64,000 bases of DNA from Synchiropus splendidus (taxonomy: Eukaryota > Chordata > Actinopteri > Syngnathiformes > Callionymidae): positions 7,224,001-7,288,000 of the forward strand of contig NC_071345.1 of the NCBI RefSeq assembly GCF_027744825.2. Reading direction: 5' to 3'. The stretch's first letter is position 1; every line of letters begins with the position of its first letter. The notes below the pieces were generated by a model that was given only the letters and a program-made list of their open reading frames with translations, was not told where the DNA came from and did no database searches. Below are positions 26,862 through 37,600 of this stretch, piece by piece. The translations under genes and the position numbers were made by a program.

Positions 26862-28267
26862 ATGGTTTGCCGGTGTTGGCTGTGGGTGGTCGTGGTTGTG
26901 GCGTGTGGGTCTGTTCCGGGTTTGGGGTCCTCGTGTAGTGACAGCCCAGCCTGCAGTGACCTGAGCAGCAGACAGAGCATTGAAGTGAGTGTCTCTCTTG
27001 TGTTATTTATTTTCAAACAAATTTAGGACTGTTGTTACTAATGTTCAATGTTCCTAAATTTGCTTCGCGGTTTTCAAGCAGATGTTTAAATCTAAACGTT
27101 TGCACTCACACTAGTTCTCCTGACGCTTGGCATGAGTCCCAGATCAGTCTGTTAACTTTTCGAATGAAAACAATGCATGCATTTAAATGCTGATCAAGTT
27201 GGACAGGCGAATAATCTAAAATGACCATCGCCACGTCAGATAGTAAGTACGTTAGGAACATACAGCGGTGCCTTACTTTATATTCTGGCATGTCATCATG
27301 AGATAGATTGGATCTTCAAAACACAAATATTAACACAATTTTTCCAAAATGGCCACTTGGGCAATCATCTCAAATCTAGGGGCACGGACAGAATTCTAGT
27401 GGCCGAACGGTTGTCACAGAGAAGCAGTGTACTTCAAAGTTGAAAATAAAATTAAGAACGGATATTGCTACACAAAGCATCACAATGGCAGATGAGGAGC
27501 AGTTCCTTACACATATTCCCTTTAAGTCTGCAGAAAACAATCCCAGCTCAATCCCAGAATAGTGCTAAATAAATGCACGGAACCAAAAAAAAAAACCTAA
27601 CCTGCTTAACCTTATTTTTTAATCCACCCAGGAATGTGTCCGCTCCTGTACATCTGGGAATCCAACTGACATCCCAGAAGTTAGCGAACCGCCCACGAAG
27701 ACTGCTGACAACAGTGGTGATGACGATAACAGCAATAATGAAGATGAACTCTTGCTCAGCATCCTCATGAACATTCTGGCCTCGGAGGAGCAGATGCCAG
27801 ACTCTGACCTGAGAGCCCACATCGACAGGCAGCGCTCATTCACCACGGAGAATTTCCGTTGGGGTAAACCCTCAGGGAGGATGGGCTCTAAAGGTGACAG
27901 GAGACGCTCCTATTCGATGGAGCATTTCCGTTGGGGCAAACCCCCAGGACGCAAGCGTAGGCCCGTGAAAATATCTGCCCCAAATTTAGATGGTGGCGAA
28001 TCTACAGAGGGCAGTTTCCTCTCACAGTTCCGCAGACACCTGAGCAGCAAAGATGAAGGATCCAAAGAAATCAAGAATCAAGCCTCGAACAGAGGCAAAT
28101 CACAGCGAAGAAAGGATGGGACCTATCGGATGAATCACTTCAGGTGGGGGAGCCCACACGTCTCTAAGCGGAATCGCAACTTTATGAGGGCGTGGGAGGA
28201 GAGACCTCGAGGACCGTTGACAAACCTCTTCAGGAACATTTTAATCAAGGAGGGGATAAGGGAATGA
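26862..28267 (+). CDS. pomcb: Pro-opiomelanocortin, divergent teleost pomcb type
   Basis: Coding exons are 26862-26984 and 27632-28267, joined in phase 0 (252 aa). Exon 2 starts at 26844 after CTGCAG; the ATG follows 18 bases later and opens a signal peptide (WLWVVVVVACGSVPG, residues 6-20). The four N-terminal cysteines 25, 31, 43 and 47 keep the POMC spacing C-x5-C-x11-C-x3-C. Exon 3 encodes an acidic linker, an extra melanocortin core (residues 110-122, TENFRWGKP), ACTH/alpha-MSH (134-174, SYSMEHFRWGKPPG then RKRR), a CLIP region, beta-MSH (YRMNHFRWGSP, 206-216), a KR site, and a beta-endorphin-like tail (222-252). The tail starts NRNFM instead of YGGFM, so the opioid message is gone. Peptides would be cut by prohormone convertases in pituitary or hypothalamic granules and act on melanocortin receptors. 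Assignment to the b paralogue rests on these features and is not phylogenetically tested. Confidence 0.95.
27829..27972 (+). repeat. Tandem 72-bp (24-codon) duplication of the melanocortin core
   Basis: The word ATTTCCGTTGGGG occurs at 27852 and again at 27924, exactly 72 bases apart, within similar flanks (CGCTC before; AAACCC after). The first unit encodes SFTTENFRWGKPSG and the second SYSMEHFRWGKPPG. The close nucleotide similarity indicates a local in-frame tandem duplication rather than an old gamma-MSH, which teleosts generally lack. Confidence 0.85.
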
Positions 28268-28370
28268 ATAGCTTTTGGAAGAATGTGAGTCAAATTGCAT
28301 GTTACATACATAAAGTGTGGTGTTCTCTGAAGCATGATGTTGAATGTATTTTCAAAGCCAAAGAAATATT

Positions 28371-28376
28371 AATAAA
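28371..28376 (+). other. POMC polyadenylation signal
   Basis: AATAAA lies 104 bases after the POMC stop codon and is the first such hexamer downstream, so the mature 3' UTR would be about 120-130 bases. Confidence 0.75.
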
Positions 28377-28399
28377 CACAACTGCAACTTATAGCAATC

Positions 28400-28508
28400 T
28401 ACTTATCATGTGACCTAAAGGAAGCTGCTTTGTTGAAAATATAAAGTATTCGTACAGTCAGTGTTCAAGTAAGAAAATACTATTCAAAAAATGTATGCAC
28501 TATATTGT

Positions 28509-28565
<57 letters not shown>

Positions 28566-29940
28566 AGTCTCATATTAAAGAATACTGTGTTCATGGCAGA
28601 GAGTTGCAATGTTGGTGTTCTTTAAGATCAAAAGGAATTCAGTAAAGTGTTATAATAATAAGAAGAAGAAATACTAAATTAAGAAACCAAAACTATGTCA
28701 AATAATTTAATTCATGAATATAAACCAATGCTCAGCTAAAATGAGAAGAACCACACGGGGAAAATGAAATGCCGCCCAGAGGGAGAAGTGTGAGCTTCAC
28801 ATGTATGAAGTCCTGGGTGTGATATCCAGCTTATACATGGGCTTATATATGAGACATTATCTGTATGTATAAGCAGTATGAATCATTTAGCTCATTTAGC
28901 TTAAAAGAAAGGCAGCAAAACATGATAGACCATTTACATGCAGTCACTCAAAGCCAGCTTGTTTTGGTAAAATTATTAAAACACTTTCAGTCAGGCTTTT
29001 ATCACGCGCCTCATTGGCCTTTTCGGTTTCTTTAAAGAATTAGTAACTTTCATCTGTTTATTGGGGACAAAAAAAGTATCAAGCAGGAACATACAGTATA
29101 TTTTGGCTCAAACCATTAAAGCTAAGTGGAGTTTCATTTCTAGTGCCTGTGCTGAATATTAATAATAGTCGAATTCTGATAAATTTCAAGAGGTGAATGA
29201 AGTTAAACTGTTGGTTAAACTGAGGTTAAATGTAAACTTTACTTTACATATAGACGGTATCACACTAAATACCACAACCTAATGATAGTCTGACCTTTTT
29301 TTTTTTACTGTAGAACATCATTTAAAAGCGCAATATCTTCATAATTTTCGTTCCAGACTGTAAAAATCTGACCCAATCTTGGCGCACCGAGCTGCATGCT
29401 AAGAGTTAGGCTAACATCGAGAAACCTAACCGCAGCCACTTGCTTGTTCTTGTATTAGAATTACGACATTTCATTTATATATTTTTACAATCAATCATTT
29501 CTTAAAGTACTTAACACTCGATACTGACCTTATAGTCATGCACTGGAAAATGGAAGTGAAGAATTCGAAGAGAAATATCAATTAGGCAGTTCATTCGTGA
29601 CGTCATGTACTGGTTGACATTTGTAGCTCATTCATCTTCATAAGCAGACAAAACTAACGTACTGTATGAAATAATTCAAGATTCAACATTTTTATTGTCA
29701 ATTTCAAGTAGGGTGATACTATAAATTGAAATTACGTTTCCCGCTCTCTTTACAGTGAAAGAATAAAATAAAAATAAATCTACGTATAGTAAAATATCAA
29801 CATGAATATTGATAGTTATTATATTGACAATATATTAATATGCAATGTATTAATATAATATGTGTAATATAATATATGTGTAATATATGTTAATATATTG
29901 AGATGTCAGGAAAAAATGACTCATTTGATGTTACAGACAG
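28400..29940. other. Intergenic gap between convergent POMC and EFR3B
   Basis: AT-rich sequence between the POMC poly(A) signal and the farthest candidate EFR3B poly(A) signal. Apart from the (AT)n tract and TA-rich runs near 29820-29900 I see no gene or conserved element. Confidence 0.6.
28513..28562. repeat. (AT)n microsatellite
   Basis: About 50 bases of uninterrupted AT repeat just downstream of the POMC 3' end. Confidence 0.97.
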
Positions 29941-29942
29941 AT

Positions 29943-31609
29943 TTTATTGTACAACACAGCAACATCACGAGCATGCAAAGTCAGTTGGACACTCATAAGG
30001 CATGTTCTCTGAGTAAAAGCTGCCTTTCTCACTCATCATCCAAATTTAAAGTGCAAAGTTCACAGAGAGAGCAGATTTGACACAGCACTACACTGTAAAC
30101 AGATTTATTAACCCGACATGTAATGAGAAAAGGAACATTTAGTCTGTTAAAAACACTACGCACAAAAAACTAGCAGACCAATTATACAAAAATGTATTTT
30201 TCAACTGGCAAAAAAAATATCATGGACCTAGAGTTCAGCTCTATTTGTCTTTTTTGTTGTCATCAGGTGGTGGGGGGGAAACAATACAAAACGTGTACGA
30301 AAAGTTTGGTCTTGAAAGAAGACGGCAATGACAGATAACAGACTACACAACAGGAAGGAGAGAACACAAAGATGAAATCTCACACGACACCCAGAGAAAT
30401 GAAACGACACGACACAGGCACCACCGTCATCTTTGACACAACATGGCAGCAGCACACGCATCAACGGACGTGCAGGAGCAAAAGACGGTCTCTCACAGGG
30501 GGCACCAAACTGAACCAAGACAGCATCACAAGTAGCACTTCAAAACACCACACACCGGTTCGGCTACCTACAGATGTTGGCCAGGCTAGAGCCAGATTAT
30601 TGCCATTATACATTTGTTTTTAAACTTCAATGGCTTGTTTTCTGCTGCTGTAAAAACAGCAGGATGCACCGCTGGCAGGCAGCAGAGAGAGGAGAGGAGT
30701 GCAAACTCATTGCAGCGTGACTCGGGATGGCATCAATACAGGAGTTAAAAAGTGAAATCATTACTTCGCTAAACAGATTGTTTCGGATGGACAATTGAAC
30801 AGGGTGATTCTAAGTTCTCATGTTCTGCTGGTTACTCATGATTAAACACCTAAAATCATTAAAATCATCTGAGTTATAAATTAATATAAAACACATACAC
30901 ACACACACAGCCATATACTCTGTCCAATTAAAGATAAATATTTCTTTGTATATACAGGCAAAGAATAAAAATAAACATCCCTCTGCGAGTTTGATCTGAT
31001 GAGCATCATGGTAAACACTTGAGAATGGTCGCGACATGGGTTCGTCTCTTCACTTGAGTCACCTGTAAGGCACACTCCGCTCAGAAGGACATTGATCCGT
31101 CTCTTTTGAAAATGCAGAGAAAATAACAACATCGATAAAACTGGAAAGGTAATCATGTCCAGGCTACTAATGCTTGTCACATAAAAGCACTTTTGGTTAA
31201 CACTAAGAAGGCAGAACACCACAGAAAAGATGGACAGAAATGAGCTGAAGGAGTATCACTACAGCAGAGCAGCCACTAGTTTTACACATAGATAATGTTC
31301 TGAAATGAAGTATAATCATAAGAAATGATGTCTAATCAAGGCAGGTATTGCTGCGTGTAGTGGGACAAATATATAAAATTAACCGCCCTTTGTCAGGGAC
31401 CTTCAGTGCTTTAGTAGTGTTGAGTAAATATAAGTCCAGCTAGGAAGTCTATCTAGAGGATTTCCTACCATTTTAATAAGACTAAAAGCTAAAATGCATT
31501 CTAGATACTGCTGTGTTGGTCATGTCAAGCTTGTTGTGGCAATGTTGTCAGTACATTTGGCTTCCTCTGGCTGCAGCGTGTCTGTTGTAACAGGAGGGTT
31601 CTGGTGACA
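29943..31609 (-). other. efr3b: EFR3B 3' UTR with candidate poly(A) signals
   Basis: Minus-strand sequence after the EFR3B stop codon. AATAAA hexamers on the minus strand occur at 30104-30109 and 29943-29948, giving a 3' UTR of about 1.5-1.7 kb. Which one is used cannot be told from the sequence. Confidence 0.55.
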
Positions 31610-34600
31610 CTAGTAGACGCAGAGGTCGGGGAACTTCATCTCGTAGATGGGCACAGATCGACTCTGGGTCTGGCCGTAACCGGAGGAGATGGTTCCGGAT
31701 GGGCTGGGTGGAGGTCTGGAGCGGACAAAACTTGATCAATTTCAGTTCCAGGTGAATCCACAACATCTAACCAAGACACGCACCTGATTGTAATCTCAAA
31801 TATCTGATTCAGTTTGCTCTGCAGAAGTGACGCCTGAAAGGGACAAACAAGCGCATTAGATTGTGTAATGGCAAACCCAAATATATTTGAGGCAACTGCT
31901 TGTTTACCCTGGCACCGCAGTGGGCTGCAATCTCCTCGAAAGGGGCTTTCTGGAACTTCTCCACCACTTGCCGTCTCCTCTCTCTCTCCTGCTCTTCCAT
32001 GCCCTCGCTGTCGACTGAAGGGAGACATAAAAGTGTTGAGGGTTTCAAGTTCATGGTGAGTTCCTCAACTAGCATGTCTCCTCAAAACATTAACATTATT
32101 TAGGAACAGGGAGACCATGTGGAGCAAACATTCACCGTTTACGGCTTGATTTATACATGGTCCTACAGCAGCACATTTAAACTGCCTGACTGAAAACAAC
32201 TCTAGTAACATGGAGTCCTCTGTGAACTGTGAAGATACGCTGTAAATTACGTCATCATCACTGTAACTGAGGTTAAAAAAATGGGCTGAGCAGCAGCTTC
32301 ACACGCCACAGATTAAAGATAGGTCAGACAGGTTCAAACGTGCTTGATTTTCACGCAAGGAACACATTAACAACAATAAGCTCCTTCAACATTTGGAGAT
32401 GACAAACTTTTTATCGCTTGTCTTTCAGAGCACACGCACTAAAAAGCTCAGGGGCGATTCCTGGTGATGGTCTGGCGGCCACATGTGCCCCTTTGACATT
32501 TTCATTTTACAGTTTCTTTCTCACAACACCTTTTGCCCATCGTCTTCCCGTGATGTCTCAGTTTTATTTGTGTATTATATTTAATTCATACTGAAAAACT
32601 TTTATGGCTCTGTACTGCATGTCCATTTCCATTTCGGAAATGTATTGAGCAGGAAATGACTTGGAAAAAAAGAAAACTTTTTGATATTTCAAAGGACACT
32701 CATCAGAGGAATTAAATTTTAAAGAAAAAAAGAGATCAATAATACATAAATTATTAATCACATATTAAATACATACAAATTCTCAAGGTCAGTTTACGCT
32801 AGTCAAGTTCGCCATCTTCAAAGTTTAAATGTACAACTGGAAAAAACCAAAACAGATCTAAAACAATCACTACAAACACTAAAATATTACGGCTTCATAT
32901 GATGCGCTGCATTTGTGCTGAGAAATAATGAGCTGACCAGCTACAAAACAATTGCACTTGCACAATGTTAAAAAAATTCCCTGTCTCTGCCTCTCCCCAA
33001 AGACAAGACCATAGCAGTGAATTAATGTATATACCAATGGCATTTTTCAGGGTCTCAAACGTGATCTCCTCAGCTGGGGTTCTCTGCATGACAGAAAAAT
33101 ATCATTAGCAGACATCCATGACTAAGAGAATAGCTCTCCGGTTTGATTTTACCTCCTCCTTCTCTGGACTGTTTCGAGACTCGACCTCCACCTGCAGTGA
33201 GATTGTCTCCCCAATGCTCTTCCTCTTCGACAAGCGGTCCTCGTCTAGTAAATGAAAAAAGGTCATCTAATGAGTACAAGCAGTGCTCACTAACCTGAAC
33301 AACAGATATTTTGAGATACTGTATCTGCCTGGTGGATCAATAACCATTAAGCTAACACTATGAGGAACACATTACTAAAGGAAGGCCAAGTATCATTATG
33401 TTTTGAATCCTTTCAAAACATAATGGTTCTCAATGAGCGGATGCTTCAATCTTATAATAAATCCTTTGCACATCTTCATATTTTGTGTGTCAAAATAAAT
33501 AAAACTTCACAGACATTGGCTCCATTCTATCCGGTGATGCACATTAGCAGAACACTGCCGTCATTTCTCCTCTTAGCTGTGCACTCTTACCGGTGAACTG
33601 AGGGATGTATGGTGTCGCTAGCCTCTCTGTGTTGTAGCCACTTCCACCAAGGACTTCAGTAATCTTTGACTGGAGGAACAACATGTCACCCTCGACCTTC
33701 TCGAGTGAAGACGGGAGCCTGAGAACAAAAGTGCTTTATTATACAGTCAGTTACTGCTTAGCAATAACTTCCAACAGAGCTCGGACATACTTGGGTCGAT
33801 CAATGAAAATGTCCTCTGGCAAGAGATAGGGACTCTCCTTCTGCCTCACTTCAATGACCTGAGCAGGCCAGAGGTTAGGACAGGACAGGGGTCTCATGAT
33901 CATCATCGTGTTACATAGCTAGCATACATACCTCGAGTATGTGCTGGCAGAAGGCGGGGACAGTGGTCAGTTGGCAAATGAGGTTGAGGTAGGCAGCAGC
34001 AAGAGCATGAACAGCACAACGGTTATAGATTGTTAGACCCTCATCTGTGGACAGAGCCAGGTCCTGTATGGGCAAAACATGAAAAACATGATCACGATTC
34101 AGGTAAAAGTTGTTACTCAAGCAACATTTTCACACTGAACTGTTCAGTTCAGTTGTAAAAGTCACTGATTCTTCTCACCCTAAAATTGAAGAAATTAAAC
34201 ATTGAAATATGCAAGGAACATTTTAAAAAGTACAACATAATTGTATAATAATTCAAAGAAAAAAATCCCTATGAGGAACAACAAACATGGGGAAGGAAAA
34301 GCATACCTGCAAGGCCAGAGCCAGGCGGATGAGGTCCACCACTACTTCTTCGTTGGCCAGCTCCACACTAAGAAGGCCCAACAAGGCGAAAAGATTCTCG
34401 TAGTGCGGCTGACCACTGCTCTGCTCTTTACAACCCAGGTAAATGTGACGATAGAGCTGCTGCCCATGCTGGAATACAGGTAAACACAGACAGAGTTTTA
34501 TATATTACGACCACCACCACCTAAGCTTCATTTCAAACCACCATGAATTTACCTTTTTCATAAACAGGTTATCCTGCCTGGAACATTTGTCCACCTTGAG

Positions 34601-37600
34601 CTTGAGCAGAGAGATGTCTGTGATGATGCTGCAAAGAAAGTCGAGTTGGGATTCAAATTCAGCTGTATAAAAAAAAGGTTTTACATTGATGTCTACAGGC
34701 ACCTTATGGTAGAGAATTTGGGTCTGTTTTCATGTCTGTCGATGAGACTGAGAAGGATTTGTAGCACCAGCAAGCGAACCTCCGGATCTTCAGTTAGAGA
34801 GAGGGACAACAGCGGCTCCAGGAAAGAGCTGGGCAGTGCAGTCAGCATGTTGGTTGTCTGGAAACCAGCCGTCACCTAAAGGAATAGAATAAGTTATTCG
34901 ACTGATGTTTCTGAATAAAGGAGACAATTTTGCTGATGTTCATGAAGCACAAAGGTACCAGAAATAGAGAGCACAATGTTTTTTAGAACTAGCACATCCT
35001 AAAACCTTACCTGAACTAAAGACTTGAGGAGCATAACCTGGATCATTCTGGTTCCTTCAGGCCTGAAGACAAAAATTTAATTAATATTTAAATACTAACT
35101 CCACTGACGGTTATATTTAAATGTATATTCACCCAGAGCCAGAAGAGGGAAGAGCAAGATGAACGCCAGGAACCGGAATCTTTCCCATGATGAAAAGCAT
35201 GACCTCTGACCTCTGGTAGGTTGGTAAAGTGTTGGCAAAGGAACCTGATAGAGATAGACAGATTACTCAGATGAATAGAGCAAGGGTGGTTTGAACACTA
35301 ATGGACTGGGGAAGCACTAACAACACAAGCTACCCACCAATGGTCCTGATGACAGCCTCCTGCAGCTGTCTTTCCTCATGTGCCTTGATGATCTTGGTCC
35401 CGATGTTTGTGCTGCCATCATAAGTCCCGGTCAACTCGTAGTCCACACTCAGACGGAGCTGCCGCAGCAGAGTGTTGAACACCTCCAGCACGGTCGGTCC
35501 TGCACTCAATGGCCAAAATTCCTTAACAAAATCGTCCTCCTAACCGCAAGAGACAATATGGAGATGATCTCACCCACCTACAGAACCGCTGGCTGCAATA
35601 GCAGCTGCCTCCAGCAGAACCTCCACGATCCCAGCTCGCACCGTGGCTGAATTTTTACTGTTGGCATCAAGATGCCCTAGTAGCTGCTGGATGACTAGAT
35701 GAGAGTGCTGGGACTGAAAGAGATTAACAAACCAGGCTTCACTTTCACTTTTAAATTCAGCAGAAATAAAGATCACATTCAGAGAGAATCATCCTCAGTC
35801 ATCAGTCTAATAATATCAAACTATTTATATCTATCACTGGGTCACAAAGTCAACAGCTTCAAGTGACTCCTTGAAATCGGTTTCATCTCATGTGCATGAC
35901 GGTGCACAGCGATGGGTGTGGACTATTTCTTTGCAGTGTAAGTGACTTAAACTGTATACAAGGGCTTATTCATCACTTCAGAGAAAAAAGTGAGAAAAAT
36001 GGCCAGTAGATGGTGCTGTTGAGCTTTACTGAAGAGCAGCTGAGGGTACTTCAGATAAAACAGCGGAAAAGGTAACCTGCCAGGAGTAACACCACTTTTT
36101 CCTCATATTTCATATAATTTCAGGTTTCAAGATTAAGTCTATTAACAAGTTGTACCATGACTTATTGACAAAAGGAAAGGATAAGTGACACCACTTTACT
36201 CACCTGGATGGAGTACATGATGATTTTGAAGCAGCGCACTGCAAAGGTCTTTCCCTGCCATAGAGAGTGGTTATCTAAGTGCCTGCCGGAAAACAGCACC
36301 ACGGAGAGTGTCAGAACACGTAATTACACAGGACAAGTGCTGAGTGAGCAGAAAAAGGAAACACTTGAGTGAAGGTAGAGTCTTGGCTCAGACTAAAAGG
36401 TTTTGACACGCTGAAGTCAAAAGATAGGGTCAGGGTGTCAGTGTGAAGTTGAAGAGTAACTCTTCCATTCAGTATTGTATCTGCAATATTTAAATTATTT
36501 TATTCCAGTGGTAGAATCAGCAACATATTTTTGCATTCTGAATCATTTGCTGAGTTTTGGGGAAAGCAGAGCAGACGGGTTACTTGATAACCACGGCAAC
36601 GCCATCCGACTAATCCACTTAATAGAACAATAATTCATATTCTTGAACACATTAATCTTACTTAATACAAACAGGTAGTCAATATTAAGGTCTGCCAAAT
36701 ACCAGTGCCCACCAATCAATATTTGAACTTGATAATTACTATTGAACGGTTGTAGTAGCCTATGTGGAAGGAACAAATGGAGATAAATGACTGGTGCGTA
36801 TAAGGGTTCCCAAAATATGGATGCGAATGCAGCTGCTCTCCAACGGAATTATTATGGGGAAACTGGTTAAGGTTGGTTTATAACTGATTTAAATGTTGAA
36901 GACATTTTACTAAGGGACAGTATTTTGACAGCAGCTTTGAAGGGTATTGTTTAAGTCAAATTCTGTCAACGGACATGGAGATACAAACTTGATTTCACTT
37001 TAAATTAATGAAATTACTTAAATCAGTGACGTGCAGACACTGACCGAAGCCTTGTCACTATAGAGCTGCTAGTATATTTTCTAGTGACCTTGTAAGGTTG
37101 CATCATGACATTCGAATGCTCGCATATGATCAATGAACAAGCATTGTTGGGATCACGTAAAGAGAATAACCAATCATGGACAGAGATGAGTCCCACACAT
37201 GGAAAAGCTTTCGAGAAAATGTGAACAAGTGCATCAAATGACAATGAAATATATTAGAAGGCTTTCTCACATGAGTACAGGTGTGACAGCATTCTTGATG
37301 TTTCCGTAGGCAGCTCGTCCCAGCAGCTCCCTGAAACAGCGCTCCGTCAGTTCAATGGGGCTTTCTTTCTCCTTCTCCGACGCCTGCAGCGGTGACGGGG
37401 AGCGGCTGGAGGGGAAGCAATGCAGGTGAGGAGAGGCAGAAAAGTACGGGAGAGGAGGGAGGAGGTGACAGCAGAGAGAGGGAGTAGAGGGCACATGGGG
37501 AGGGTGGAGGAAGGGTGAGAACAGAGTCAATTTCATTGGCACAAATATTCCTACAAAAGGTCCATTTCAGGCACAAAAACGCTGCTGTGTCACTGCAGTC

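Noticed and set aside
27847..27890. Calling the upstream melanocortin core gamma-MSH
   Set aside because: The nucleotide sequence is a close tandem copy of the alpha-MSH segment, and teleosts generally lack gamma-MSH.
27752..28267. Open frame beginning inside POMC exon 3
   Set aside because: It begins at a TTG codon in the middle of the exon. The real protein starts at 26862 in exon 2 with a signal peptide.
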